Shown here: piece after piece, positions 52,250-61,224 of the stretch | Position numbering within the stretch: the first letter of the stretch is position 1 | How the letters are laid out: each line of letters opens with the position of its first letter | Source: an uncultured Coriobacteriaceae bacterium | GTDB taxonomy: Bacteria > Actinomycetota > Coriobacteriia > Coriobacteriales > Atopobiaceae | DNA length: 64,000 nt | Assembly: GCA_902788705.1 (NCBI GenBank) | Contig: CADALE010000004.1 | Span: 1-64,000, forward strand | Reading direction: 5' to 3' | The notes under the pieces: generated by a model | What the model saw: only the letters and a program-made list of their open reading frames with translations | Database searches by the model: none | Told to the model about the DNA's origin: nothing | Position numbers and translations under genes: made by a program

Positions 52250-52572
52250 ACCGCATAGCGTTGCCAAAACCGGAGAAGCGGAAGTAAAGCCTGCTGAGGC
52301 GCATACAGAGAGTTCGGGCAGCTGAGATCCGAGCAGTAGCTGGCAGGCATAATGGACCCGCTGAGGGCGCGAAGAACCCGCAGGCAGTGTTGGCTGCCGT
52401 TATGCGGAGGAAGTCGCGACGGAAGCCCGCCGTCACAGGGCAGGGAGTGATGGCTCCCACAGAGAGAGCGGGCGTGCGCGCCCGCTAATCGAGGTGGCAC
52501 CGCAGGTGTCTGTGCTTTCGCACGCGTAGACGCTTGTCCTCGAGACCCATTGGTCGAGGGTGGGCGTTTTTT
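52250..52572 (+). ncRNA. tryptophan T-box leader
   Basis: The T-box core gaggtggcaccgc (52491-52503) is followed by an intrinsic terminator (arms around tcctcga / tcgaggg, T run 52566-52572). The TGGC of the T-box would pair with a tRNA ending GCCA, which matches tRNA-Trp, and a candidate UGG specifier sits at 52353-52355 in a stem I-like region. Uncharged tRNA-Trp would open the terminator and allow trpB expression. The exact 5' end is not known. Confidence 0.82.
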
Positions 52573-52652
52573 CATGCCGAAGCAGACTCGGTACCGGGCC
52601 CGCGAGCCCTGCCCATCCTCAAGGCGCCATATGGCGCAGAAAGGAGGCCGTC

Positions 52653-54080
52653 ATGGCCAAGCAGGATATCGCCCGCGAGAAGAACCCGTACCGCATCTAC
52701 CTTTCCGAAGACCAGATCCCTACCAGCTATTACAACCTGCGGGCCGACATGCCCACCAAGCCGGGCAGGATGCTGCTGCCCAACGGCGTTCCCGCCGAGG
52801 TCGCGCACATCGCCCCAGTCTTTGCCGAGGAGCTCTGCCGCCAGGAGCTTGACGATGACACGCGCTATGTGCCCATTCCCGAGGGTATCCGCGAGATGTA
52901 CAAGATCTACCGCCCGTCGCCGCTCTGCCGTGCCTACAACCTGGAGCAGTCGCTGGGCACGCCCGCGAGAATCTACTACAAGTTCGAGGGCAACAACACA
53001 AGCGGCAGCCACAAGCTCAACTCCGCGCTCGCGCAGGCTTACTACGCCTACCAGCAGGGCCTTTCCACCATCACCACCGAGACGGGCGCCGGCCAGTGGG
53101 GCACTGCCCTCTCGGAGGCAGCCGCGCGCTTCGGCCTTGAGTGCGACGTCTTCATGGTGCGCGCGAGCTACGAGCAGAAGCCCTTCCGTCGTTCGGTGAT
53201 GGAGACATTCGGCGCCCAGGTCACGCCCTCTCCCTCCGATACCACCGAGATTGGTCGCAAGATGCTGGAGAACCCCGACAACTACACGGGTTCGCTGGGC
53301 ACCGCCATCTCCGAGGCCGTCGAGCGCGCCTTGCACGTGCCTGAGAACCGTGGGCGCTACCAGCTGGGAAGCGTGCTCAACCAGGTGCTGCTGCACCAGT
53401 CGATTATCGGCCTGGAGTGCGAGACGGCCTTCGAGCAGCTGGGCGAGTACCCTGACGTGGTGGTGGGCTGCGCGGGCGGCGGCTCCAACCTGGGCGGCCT
53501 CATCGCGCCGTTCATGCGCGACAAGCTCACCGGCGTGCATCCTCACACGCGTTTCGTGGCCGTCGAGCCCGCGAGCTGCCCCAGCCTCACGCGCGGCCGC
53601 TACGCCTACGACTATCCCGACACCGGCAAGACCGCACCGCTCTGCAAGATGTACACGCTGGGCAACGGCTTCATCCCCAGCCCCGACCACGCAGGTGGCC
53701 TGCGCTTCCATGGCATGGCGCCAATAATCTCGCAGCTAAGGCACGACGGCTACCTCGAGGCCGTTGCCGTAAGGCAGACCGAGGTCTTTGCCGCGGCCGA
53801 GCTCTTCGCCAAGCTCGAGACGATCCTTCCCGCCCCCGAGAGCGCGCATGCCATCCTTGGCGCCATCAACGAGGCCAAGAAGTGCATCGAGTCCGGCGAG
53901 GAGAAGGTCATCCTCTTTGGCCTCACCGGCACCGGCTACTTCGACATGACCGCCTACGAGGCCTATAACAACGGCACCATGGTGGACCACATCCCCACCG
54001 ACGAGGAGCTTGAGCTGGGGTTTGCCACCATCCCCGCCGTGCCGGGCATCCAGGCGCAGGGAGGCCTGCCGCTGGCGTAG
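52653..54080 (+). CDS. trpB: tryptophan synthase beta-like enzyme, TrpB2 type
   Basis: 475 residues from the ATG at 52653 with AAAGGAGG upstream; the length and the motif SYYNLRADMPTKPGRML are typical of the longer TrpB2 group rather than TrpB1. PLP-binding Lys121 is in NTSGSHKLNSA; ETGAGQWGTAL and CAGGGSNLGG form the phosphate loop. It joins indole and serine (or O-phosphoserine in some TrpB2) to make tryptophan. No trpA or other trp gene is adjacent, so it may serve indole salvage. Control by the tryptophan T-box upstream supports a role in tryptophan supply. Confidence 0.92.
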   Translation: MAKQDIAREKNPYRIYLSEDQIPTSYYNLRADMPTKPGRMLLPNGVPAEVAHIAPVFAEELCRQELDDDTRYVPIPEGIREMYKIYRPSPLCRAYNLEQSLGTPARIYYKFEGNNTSGSHKLNSALAQAYYAYQQGLSTITTETGAGQWGTALSEAAARFGLECDVFMVRASYEQKPFRRSVMETFGAQVTPSPSDTTEIGRKMLENPDNYTGSLGTAISEAVERALHVPENRGRYQLGSVLNQVLLHQSIIGLECETAFEQLGEYPDVVVGCAGGGSNLGGLIAPFMRDKLTGVHPHTRFVAVEPASCPSLTRGRYAYDYPDTGKTAPLCKMYTLGNGFIPSPDHAGGLRFHGMAPIISQLRHDGYLEAVAVRQTEVFAAAELFAKLETILPAPESAHAILGAINEAKKCIESGEEKVILFGLTGTGYFDMTAYEAYNNGTMVDHIPTDEELELGFATIPAVPGIQAQGGLPLA

Positions 54081-54114
54081 CGCGTACCAGTGTTGCGATC
54101 AGCAAGTGAACCAC

Positions 54115-54150
54115 CGGACCAGAGGGTCGGACCCTCTGGTCCGTTTTTTT
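54115..54150 (+). terminator. Rho-independent terminator of trpB
   Basis: A perfect 14-bp stem (cggaccagagggtc) with a one-base centre is followed by seven T. Confidence 0.92.
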
Positions 54151-54164
54151 CGTCCTCTGTCGGC

Positions 54165-54360
54165 CGTGCAGGCCGAGTACCAGTACCTGCGCAAGGTGGG
54201 CGACGAGTGGGTCGTGCTGCGCGAGTGGTCAACCGACAACGGCTTCGTCTACGTGCCCGAGAACGGAGAGCACGGACATTTCGAGCTCTCTGTGAGCGCG
54301 CGCAAGGTGGGAAGCGACGTCGAGTACGACCGCTACCGCAAGTTCACCGTTCTGTATTAG
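54165..54360 (+). pseudogene. C-terminal remnant resembling a triple-tyrosine (Y_Y_Y) domain
   Basis: About 65 residues (AEYQYLRKVGDEWVVLREWS ... DVEYDRYRKFTVLY) are open after the trpB terminator, with no start codon that makes a gene: the frame only extends back through the terminator into trpB. The Tyr/Trp pattern resembles Y_Y_Y-type beta-sandwich repeats of secreted wall proteins. It is probably the tail of a larger lost gene. Confidence 0.55.
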
Positions 54361-54432
54361 GTGCTGCGCGCCAAAGGGCCCCGAGCCAGCCAGATGGTAG
54401 AATCCGACTCGTTGAGCGAAGGGAGTCTCCTT

Positions 54433-55149
54433 ATGTCGCTGATTGACGAGGAACGTGCGAATGAGCTGGTAGGCGAGGTGCGTGTCGCGCACGAGGCCGT
54501 GCGTGACGCGGTCGAGCGTGAGGTCTCCAAAGGACGGAGCCGCCTCAGGGCGTCGGCAAAGACGCGCAAGAGCGCCGCGACGCGAGGCCGCATCATGGAG
54601 TCGGTCCGCGCGCTCATGCGCGAGCGTCGTGCCATCGACTTCCAGATGTCAGAGGTCGCGGAGCGCGCCGGGATCACGAAGGGCGCCCTCTACTACTACT
54701 TCGCCGACCGCGACGAGCTCGTCGAGGCGGTCTTTGACGAGGAGCTCGACCTCGTGGTGGCGACCATCGAGCGCACGGTGGCCGAGGCGCCGTCGGCGCG
54801 CGAGGCGCTGCGTGGGCTCTGCCGCGAGTTCTCGACGCAGCTGCAGGCCGGAAGCCCCTTCGCCCTCGCCTTGACGAGCGAGGCCACGGTCTCCCATTCC
54901 GATGCGCTCTCGGTCGTCTCGACGCGCTTCATGCGGGTCGTGGACGTCCTTGCCGGCCAGCTTGAGCGCGCGAAGGGCGAGGGCGTGGTGCGCGAGGACG
55001 TGGACGCGCGCGTGGCCGCGGTGTTCCTGTTGGGCGGCTTCCTCATGGCGTCGCTCTCCGCCGCGGACTTTGGCCTGTTCGCCGACACGGACCTGCTGTT
55101 GGACGCGCTGTACGGGCTGAGCGTGCGGGGCGTGGGCGCCGAGCGCTAG
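54433..55149 (+). CDS. TetR-family transcription regulator
   Basis: 238 residues, longer than usual because of an N-terminal 45-residue extension rich in charged residues. ATG at 54433 has AAGGGAG upstream. The helix-turn-helix is DFQMSEVAERAGITKGALYYYFADRDELVE (about 65-95). The ligand domain is not recognisable. It likely controls the ABC-like/YhgE pair that starts about 760 bp downstream, where two TTTGA-N7-TCAAA sites are found. It ends overlapping the opposite-strand small gene by four bases. Confidence 0.88.
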   Translation: MSLIDEERANELVGEVRVAHEAVRDAVEREVSKGRSRLRASAKTRKSAATRGRIMESVRALMRERRAIDFQMSEVAERAGITKGALYYYFADRDELVEAVFDEELDLVVATIERTVAEAPSAREALRGLCREFSTQLQAGSPFALALTSEATVSHSDALSVVSTRFMRVVDVLAGQLERAKGEGVVREDVDARVAAVFLLGGFLMASLSAADFGLFADTDLLLDALYGLSVRGVGAER

Positions 55150-55472
55150 GCCGCGGGGCCCGAGGGCAGGACATGCCCGTGGACGATGCGGCTGTAGTCC
55201 TCGTCGGGCACGCAGGTCTGGAAGACGACGGCGTCCTCTCCCACGAGGGCGAGGATTTCGTCGAGGATGCTGTCCTTGGGATAGTCGAAGATGCCCTCGA
55301 CGCGCATGGACTCGCCGTTGACGGTGAGCACGTCCCCGGGCTGCAGGTCAAGGATGACCTCCCCGTAGTATGACCAGCTGTGGGTTATGTAGTAGCGGTA
55401 GCTCCACTCGGTGAGGCCGCCGTCCGACCTCGCCTCGACGAGGTCGGGGTCCCAGTCTGCCTCCCACGGCAC
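55146..55472 (-). CDS. small hypothetical protein
   Basis: 108 residues, GTG start with AGGA seven bases before it; an in-frame stop just upstream leaves no other start. It has a Tyr/Trp-rich first half (TEWSYRYYITHSWSYYGEV) and a second half (LQPGDVLTVNGESMRVEGIF ... FQTCVPDEDYSRIVHGHVLP) that faintly recalls sortase strands (TC...R); no sortase His is seen, so this is not claimed. It is 39 bp after the Cys-rich small gene, on the same strand. Confidence 0.6.
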   Translation of the reverse strand: MPWEADWDPDLVEARSDGGLTEWSYRYYITHSWSYYGEVILDLQPGDVLTVNGESMRVEGIFDYPKDSILDEILALVGEDAVVFQTCVPDEDYSRIVHGHVLPSGPAA

Positions 55473-55511
55473 GGCGCATCCTCATCGGGAGCCTCCTCAA
55501 GGCTGGCGGAC

Positions 55512-55715
55512 CTATCTCTGGCGATAGCGCATGACGACCTGCGCGTGCTCTTCCTTGCCGTCGATGTAGTCGGAGAGCGCGGCCTCCGCGTCGCGCCCGT
55601 GGAAGAGCGCGCAGATCCCGCAGGCATCGCAGTCCGCGATGCAGACGTAGCGCTGGCGGACGTACGCCAGGCGCTCCTCGCGCGTGGAACTACCGATGCT
55701 TGGTGCCTGTGCCAC
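55512..55715 (-). CDS. small Cys-rich protein
   Basis: 67 residues from a GTG at 55715, with GGAGGA about nine bases upstream; a longer frame to 55910 would overlap the operator and has no good site. The motif CIADCDACGICALFHGR holds four closely spaced Cys, which suggests metal or Fe-S binding, followed by DYIDGKEEHAQVVMRY. Not recognised as a named family; similar short proteins are, as I recall, found in related anaerobic actinobacteria. It is divergent from the ABC-like gene and may share its control region. Confidence 0.65.
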   Translation of the reverse strand: MAQAPSIGSSTREERLAYVRQRYVCIADCDACGICALFHGRDAEAALSDYIDGKEEHAQVVMRYRQR

Positions 55716-55812
55716 GTGGTGCCTTCCTCCGACCGAATCGCTAGGAGAACTATACCGCGAAACCACGCCGTCACGGGCGTTCCTCGGCGGCGTTGCCCTT
55801 CTGTGTAGGAAA

Positions 55813-55866
55813 TTTGAAACTAAGTCAAAAATATAAGCCCAATTTTGAATTGAAGTCAAAATTGGG
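55813..55866. promoter_or_regulatory. double operator TTTGA-N7-TCAAA
   Basis: Two sites, 55813-55829 and 55844-55860, share TTTGA, seven bases, TCAAA, with 31 bp between them; the second lies in an 11-bp perfect inverted repeat (55838-55866). A TATAAG -10-like box (55832-55837) sits between them. The stretch is AT-rich compared with its surroundings. It is the likely site of the TetR protein. Confidence 0.65.
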
Positions 55867-55909
55867 AACAACACGAACGGTTTCGCAGGCAATCGAAGGA
55901 GGAATGCCA

Positions 55910-56629
55910 ATGAATGGTGCGACGTGCGGCGGGAGTCCGCACTTCATCGTCGCGCGCGGGCTGGGCTGCAACTCGCTTCGCGTGAAGGGCTATTCGCAGG
56001 TGAGCCTTGACCTAGCGGCGGGATGCGCGCATGCCATCTGCGCCGAGGACAAGCAAGGGAAGACCGAGCTGCTGCTCACCTTGGCCGGAAGAATGCTTCC
56101 CACCGAGGGGAGGCTGCGCGTCGAGGGACAGGACGTCTCGGGCCTGAGGGCCCTCAACAAGGTGCGCAAGATGTCGGGCCTCGGCTTCTTTGCCCATGTC
56201 AACGACGTGGAGAAGGTGCTGCGCGTACGCACGGTGATCTCGGCGGAGCTCGGCTTGGCCGGCAAGCGCTCCAACCGTGCGGCCACGCTTGCGTATCTGG
56301 AGCAGTGGGGGCTCGCGGACGTGGCCGACAAGGCCATCGAGGAGCTTCCCGCGGCCATCTACGACCTGCTGGGCATCGCGCTCGGCATGGCGGCAGACCC
56401 CAAGATCTTGGTGGTGGACGACATCGAGCGCGACCTGACCGACGATGAGTCCCGGGCGCTCGCCGACAAGCTCATCACGCTCGCCCACACGACAGGCACC
56501 ACCGTCGTCTGCGGCGTCATCGACTATCGCCTCGCCGAGCGCTTCGACTCGGCGACATGCATCTCCGAGGGCGCCGAGCACCAGCGCGACGCGTTCTATG
56601 GCGAGGCTGTCACGAAGGAGGTGGCATAG
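55910..56629 (+). CDS. ABC-type ATP-binding protein with degenerate signature
   Basis: 239 residues; the ATG at 55910 is seven bases from AAGGAGG, whereas one at 55904 is too close. A Walker A-like AICAEDKQGKTELLLTLAGRM (residues about 46-66, read as GxxxxGKT with D/K changes) and Walker B ILVVDDIERDL are recognisable, but the LSGGQ signature is replaced by LPAAIYDLLGIALGMAADP. It probably binds ATP but is a non-canonical ABC subunit. It ends two bases before the YhgE gene, so the two form a transport pair. Confidence 0.8.
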   Translation: MNGATCGGSPHFIVARGLGCNSLRVKGYSQVSLDLAAGCAHAICAEDKQGKTELLLTLAGRMLPTEGRLRVEGQDVSGLRALNKVRKMSGLGFFAHVNDVEKVLRVRTVISAELGLAGKRSNRAATLAYLEQWGLADVADKAIEELPAAIYDLLGIALGMAADPKILVVDDIERDLTDDESRALADKLITLAHTTGTTVVCGVIDYRLAERFDSATCISEGAEHQRDAFYGEAVTKEVA

Positions 56630-56631
56630 CC

Positions 56632-59571
56632 ATGAAGAACCCACTGCGCGGCCTGCGCTTCTCGCTGCTGGACTTCCATTCGGCCCGCGCCAACGTGGGC
56701 ATGAAGATCGCCATGCTCGGCATCGCGCTCATCCCGCTCATCTATGGAGCGCTGTACCTCATGGCCTTCTATGACCCGTACGGCAAGCTCGACACGCTGC
56801 CGGTCGCCGTCGTGAACGAGGACGTCCCCGTGAAGACGGAGGACGGCACCGAGGTCCATGCGGGCCAAGACCTCGTCGACGAGCTGAAGGGCTCGGACGC
56901 GCTCGACTGGCGCTTCGTCGACTCCTATGACGAGGCCGAGAAGGCCCTTGAGCAGGGCTCCTACTACAACGTGGTGGTGATTCCGAGGGACTTCTCCGAG
57001 AAGGTGGCCTCCGCGGAGTCCGACCATCCCCAGCAGGCCCACCTCGACCTGCGCGTCAATGACGCCAACAACTACCTGTCGTCCATTCTGGGCGCCTCGG
57101 TGATGCGTGTCGTGACCTCCGAGACCAACTACGCCATCGGCCAGAACTACTTCGTGCAGATCTTCGACTCCATCGACGAGACGGGGTCGTCCCTGCAGGA
57201 GGCTGCCAACGGCGCGACCAAGCTGAACGACGGTCTCGTCGACGCGCACGATGGGTCGCAGGCCATCACCAACGGTCTCGCGGACGCGAAGGACGGCTCG
57301 GCCCAGCTGGCCGACGGCCTGACGAGCGCGCAGGACGGCTCGCAGCAGATCACGGATGGCCTCGCGAGCGCCGGTTCCGGCTCGGCAACGCTGGCTGACG
57401 GCCTGAAGAGCGCCAAGGACGGCGCGGACCAGCTCGTCGATGGGACGCGTCAGCTGGCTGACGGCGCCACCAGCGCCAAGGCGGGCGCGGACTCGCTCTC
57501 GAGCGGGCTCGGCCAGCTCTCCGAGGGTTCAGGCCAGCTGACGAGCGGCCTGAGCAGCGCCAAGGACGGCGCGAACGCCCTCTCCGACGGTCTGGGGGAG
57601 CTCGCGCAGGGCTCCTCGCAGCTCGTGCAGGGGACGGCCTCCGCGAAGGAGGGCTCCTCTGACCTCGCGAGCGGCCTTGGCCAGCTCGATGAGGGCTCGC
57701 AGCAGCTGACAGGCGGCATCCAGGCGGTGTCGGACGGTGCCTCGTCGCTCAAGGACGGCCTCGACCAGCTGGTTGACGGCAGCGCGCAGGTGTCCGACGG
57801 GGCGCAGGCGCTCGTGGCCGGCCTTGATGCGAACGCATCAAGCATGGGCCAGCTGAGCTCCGGCGCGGCCTCCGTGGCGGACGGCCTTTCACAGCTTGAC
57901 GGCGGCGTCGCGCAGCTCTCCTCCGCAGTGAGCTCCACGCAGTCCGCCGCAGACGCGACGGCGAGCTATGCCTCCGCGGCCAACGCGATTCTCTTGTATG
58001 ATGTGAGCTACGGCAAGGACGGCTCGCTCGTGGTGCCTGCTGCCCAGGTGGAAACGCTGCTCGCGTCCGCCGGCGCGGCAAGCCAGTACGCCGACGCCAC
58101 GTCGGGCGCCCTAGGTGGCATCTCCGACGGTGTGTCGGGCGTCGCCACGTCCGTCTCTCAGCTGGCGGACGGCGCGAGCGCGGTCTCCGCGGGCGTCGAT
58201 CAGACGGTCGCCTCCGTCTCGGCGGGCGGCCAGCTCTATGACGGCGCCGTCGCGCTCGCCCAGGGCGCCGAGCAGGTGGCCGCGGGCATCGCCTCCGCCG
58301 ATGAAGGCTCCGCTGCGCTCACGCAGGGCGTCGCGCAGGTCCAGGGCGGGGCAGACAGCCTCGCGGCCGGCATCTCCTCTGCCCGCTCTGGCGCGGAGCA
58401 GCTGGACGCCGGTCTCGGAACGCTGAGCACCGGCGCGAGCACGCTTGACGCAGGTCTGTCGTCCGCCAAGAGCGGTGCCGGGGCGCTGGCCTCGGGCGTG
58501 GCGAGCGCCTACGACGGCTCCGCGGCCCTTGGCGCGGGCATCGGCTCCGCGACCGAGGGTGCGGTCGCGCTCGATCAGGGCTTGGGCCAGCTCTCCGACG
58601 GCCTCGCCTCCGGCGTCACCGGCGCGAGCGCGCTCGATGACGGCGTGGGCCAGCTCGCGGCGGGCGGAACGGCGCTGCACGACGGCCTCGACCAGCTGCT
58701 CGACGGCTCCAAGTCGCTGACCAGCGGCATCGGCGCCGCACGCGAGGGCGCCGGCTCCCTTGAGGACGGCCTGACCAAGCTGCACGACGGCTCGAGCGAG
58801 CTGACCGACGGCCTCGTCACGGCGCAGGACGGCTCCGCCGAGCTTGCCTCCGGCCTGAGCGACGGTGTCAAGAAGGTCGCCGACGCGACAGAGGGCTCTG
58901 ACGATAAGGCCGCCATGATGGCCGAGCCCGTCACGCTCGAGGAGCAGAAGTACACGACCGTTGACAACTACGGCTCCGGCTTCGCCCCGTACTTCATCGC
59001 GCTGGGCCTCTGGGTGGGTGCCCTGGTCATGACGTTCATCTTCAAGCCGCTCAACGAGCGCCTGATCATGGACGGCGCCAACCCCGTGATCGCCGCGTTC
59101 TGCGGCCTCGTGCCGATGCTTCTGGTAGGCGCGATTCAGGCGGTGCTGCTGGCCTTCACCATCCAGGTGCCGTGCGGCATCGCGGTGGCGCACCCGGTGG
59201 CGTACTACCTGCTCACGATGCTCTCCAGCTTCGTGTTCTGCGCGGCCATCCAGATGGTGATTGCCCTCTTCGGCTTCCCGGGGAAGTTCGCGGCCGTAGT
59301 GTTGCTGATGCTGCAGCTCACCACCGCGGCGGGCACGTTCCCCATCGAGACCGAGTTCCCCATCTTCCAGGCGCTGAGCCCATATCTGCCCATGACGTAC
59401 GTGGTGCGTGCGCTTCGCCAGGCCATGGCCGGCGCGAACCTCGCGCTGGTTGGCCCCAACGTCGCGGCGCTCTGCCTCTTCCTGGCCGGATGCTTCGCGG
59501 TGACCTGCCTCGTGGCGTATCGTCGTCGCTTGGTCACGCTCTCCGACCTGCACCCGCTGGTCGACCTCTAA
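56632..59571 (+). CDS. YhgE/Pip-family membrane protein with heptad repeats
   Basis: 979 residues. An N-terminal helix (about 22-45) and the YhgE/Pip N-domain (LPVAVVNEDVPVKTEDG, FDSIDETGSSLQ) lead into two long blocks of 7-residue repeats (about 195-400 and 545-765), each with Gly at position 6 and Leu or Ala at position 3, as in AQLADGL TSAQDGS. The C-terminal 200 residues hold about five membrane helices of the ABC-2 permease type (YFIALGLWVGALVMTFIFKPL ...). The ATP-binding protein is encoded just upstream. Relatives include the phage infection protein Pip and the type VII/ESX-linked YueB. Confidence 0.9.
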   Translation: MKNPLRGLRFSLLDFHSARANVGMKIAMLGIALIPLIYGALYLMAFYDPYGKLDTLPVAVVNEDVPVKTEDGTEVHAGQDLVDELKGSDALDWRFVDSYDEAEKALEQGSYYNVVVIPRDFSEKVASAESDHPQQAHLDLRVNDANNYLSSILGASVMRVVTSETNYAIGQNYFVQIFDSIDETGSSLQEAANGATKLNDGLVDAHDGSQAITNGLADAKDGSAQLADGLTSAQDGSQQITDGLASAGSGSATLADGLKSAKDGADQLVDGTRQLADGATSAKAGADSLSSGLGQLSEGSGQLTSGLSSAKDGANALSDGLGELAQGSSQLVQGTASAKEGSSDLASGLGQLDEGSQQLTGGIQAVSDGASSLKDGLDQLVDGSAQVSDGAQALVAGLDANASSMGQLSSGAASVADGLSQLDGGVAQLSSAVSSTQSAADATASYASAANAILLYDVSYGKDGSLVVPAAQVETLLASAGAASQYADATSGALGGISDGVSGVATSVSQLADGASAVSAGVDQTVASVSAGGQLYDGAVALAQGAEQVAAGIASADEGSAALTQGVAQVQGGADSLAAGISSARSGAEQLDAGLGTLSTGASTLDAGLSSAKSGAGALASGVASAYDGSAALGAGIGSATEGAVALDQGLGQLSDGLASGVTGASALDDGVGQLAAGGTALHDGLDQLLDGSKSLTSGIGAAREGAGSLEDGLTKLHDGSSELTDGLVTAQDGSAELASGLSDGVKKVADATEGSDDKAAMMAEPVTLEEQKYTTVDNYGSGFAPYFIALGLWVGALVMTFIFKPLNERLIMDGANPVIAAFCGLVPMLLVGAIQAVLLAFTIQVPCGIAVAHPVAYYLLTMLSSFVFCAAIQMVIALFGFPGKFAAVVLLMLQLTTAAGTFPIETEFPIFQALSPYLPMTYVVRALRQAMAGANLALVGPNVAALCLFLAGCFAVTCLVAYRRRLVTLSDLHPLVDL

Positions 59572-59612
59572 GCCCGGACCAAAGGGTCCAACCCTCTGGT
59601 CCCGGACCTTGT

Positions 59613-59651
59613 GGCGCGCCGCCAAGGACTGTCCTTGGCGGCGCGCCCTTT
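59613..59651 (+). terminator. Rho-independent terminator of the YhgE operon
   Basis: A perfect 16-bp stem (ggcgcgccgccaagga) with a three-base loop is followed by ctttt; a second, imperfect hairpin with the accaaaggg/ccctctggt arms lies just before at 59578. Confidence 0.88.
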
Positions 59652-59698
59652 TGTTCCGCTTCCCGCGTGGTTTTCTCACAGGGAAACGGATCTGTCTG

Positions 59699-59728
59699 TT
59701 TACAGGGCGATGGCGGTTGTCCTACAGT
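59699..59728 (+). promoter_or_regulatory. promoter of the metK transcript
   Basis: TTTACA (59699-59704) and TACAGT (59723-59728) are 18 bases apart, with the riboswitch starting a few bases later. Confidence 0.6.
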
Positions 59729-59731
59729 CAA

Positions 59732-59910
59732 GGTGCTCGTCAAGAGGCGCCGCAATGGCGCATAGAGCCGAGGGACCGAGCCCGATGACGCTCCGGCAAC
59801 CACCCGAGAGGGAACGGTGCCAAATCTCGGCAGGCAGCGCGTGCGCCGCCTGGAAGACGGGGAGCAGCGTTGTCACGTACGAGGCCCCCCAGTTCGCGAG
59901 GGGCCTTTTT
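59732..59910 (+). ncRNA. SAM-I riboswitch with terminator
   Basis: Conserved SAM-I core is seen: gagggaccgagcccgatgac, ccggcaacc, cggtgccaaatctcggcag and a tggaagacgggg 3' end that pairs with gctcgtc at the 5' end (P1). A P4-like stem precedes the last part, which fits SAM-I rather than SAM-IV. A terminator follows (aggcccc / ggggcct, T run to 59910). SAM would end transcription before metK. Confidence 0.85.
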
Positions 59911-59952
59911 CATGCCCCGCAAACCCCGTGCGCGGGAGAAGGGACGTGGCAC

Positions 59953-61203
59953 ATGAGCAGCAGGAACTACCTCTTTACCTCCGAGTCGGTCACCGAGGGG
60001 CATCCCGACAAGGTGTGCGACCAGATTAGCGACGCCATCCTGGACGCCATCCTTGCCAAGGAGGCGCGCCTTGAGTCTGAGGGCTACGTGTCGCCCACAG
60101 GCGTGCCGGCTTGCGTGGACAACGTGCGTTGCGCCTGCGAGACCTTCGTGACCACGGGCACCGTGGTGGTGGCGGGTGAGATCCGCACGCAGTCCTACGT
60201 TGACGTGCAGAAGATCGTCCGAGATACGCTGCGCCGCATTGGCTACGACCGGGCCAAGTACGGCTTCGACTGCGAGACCTGTGGCGTCATCAACATGATT
60301 CACGACCAGAGCGAGGACATCGCCCGCGGCGTGGACCAGAGCCTAGATGCGAAGGCAGGCGCCACCGACGAGCTTGACCTCATTGGTGCGGGCGACCAGG
60401 GCATGATGTTCGGCTACGCCAGCGACGAGACCGCGGCCTTCATGCCCATGCCCATCTACCTGGCACAGCGCATGGCCGAGCGTCTGGCGCAGGTGCGCAA
60501 GTCTGGCGAGGTTGGCTACCTGCGGCCCGACGGGAAGACCCAGGTGACCGTGCGCTACGAGGACGACGAGCCCGTCGAGGTGACGGCTGTGGTGGTGTCC
60601 ACCCAGCACGACCCCGCGGTGGAGGACATGAACGTGGTGCTGCGCGACATGGTTGACCATGTGATTGCACCGGTGCTTGACGAGGTGGGCATCGCCTGGG
60701 ACAACGCCACCATCTACGTGAATCCCACCGGCCGCTTCGTGGTGGGCGGGCCGATGGGCGACACGGGCCTTACCGGCCGCAAGATCGTGGTGGACACCTA
60801 CGGCGGCATGGGACGCCACGGTGGCGGCGCGTTCAGCGGCAAGGACTGCACCAAGGTGGACCGCTCGGCCGCCTACGCGGCGCGCTGGGTGGCAAAGAAC
60901 GTGGTGGCGGCGGGGCTGGCGCACCGCTGCGAGGTGCAGCTGGCCTACGCCATCGGCGTGGCGCACCCGCTCTCCATCATGGTGGACACGTTCGGGACGG
61001 CCACGGTTGACGAGGCAGCGATTACGCGCGCGGTGGAGCAGGTGTTTGACCTGCGACCCGGCGCCATCATCCGCGACCTGCGCCTGAGGCGGCCCATCTT
61101 CGAGAAGACCGCGGCCTATGGGCACTTTGGCCGCGACGACGCCGACTTCACGTGGGAGGCATGCGACCGCGTGGACGAGCTGCGCGCCGCCGTGGGGATG
61201 TAG
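59953..61203 (+). CDS. metK: S-adenosylmethionine synthetase
   Basis: 416 residues from the ATG at 59953. Motifs of MetK are complete: [33 protein letters not shown] (ATP), [22 protein letters not shown] (metal and phosphate) and the C-terminal DADFTWE. It makes SAM from methionine and ATP. Control by the SAM riboswitch just upstream fits. It is followed at 21 bp by thpR. SAM is also the cofactor of the island methyltransferase and TrmL. Confidence 0.97.
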   Translation: MSSRNYLFTSESVTEGHPDKVCDQISDAILDAILAKEARLESEGYVSPTGVPACVDNVRCACETFVTTGTVVVAGEIRTQSYVDVQKIVRDTLRRIGYDRAKYGFDCETCGVINMIHDQSEDIARGVDQSLDAKAGATDELDLIGAGDQGMMFGYASDETAAFMPMPIYLAQRMAERLAQVRKSGEVGYLRPDGKTQVTVRYEDDEPVEVTAVVVSTQHDPAVEDMNVVLRDMVDHVIAPVLDEVGIAWDNATIYVNPTGRFVVGGPMGDTGLTGRKIVVDTYGGMGRHGGGAFSGKDCTKVDRSAAYAARWVAKNVVAAGLAHRCEVQLAYAIGVAHPLSIMVDTFGTATVDEAAITRAVEQVFDLRPGAIIRDLRLRRPIFEKTAAYGHFGRDDADFTWEACDRVDELRAAVGM

Positions 61204-61224
61204 GATCGCGATAGGAGGGGTGCC

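Noticed and set aside
52250-52490. A second riboswitch in the T-box leader
   Set aside because: All conserved pieces fit one long T-box stem I to antiterminator layout.
55146-55472. A small sortase-like enzyme
   Set aside because: The TC...R echo is present but no catalytic His and too short.
58111-59679. 522-codon open frame antisense to the YhgE gene
   Set aside because: It is the mirror of the heptad repeats and has no recognisable domain or start site.
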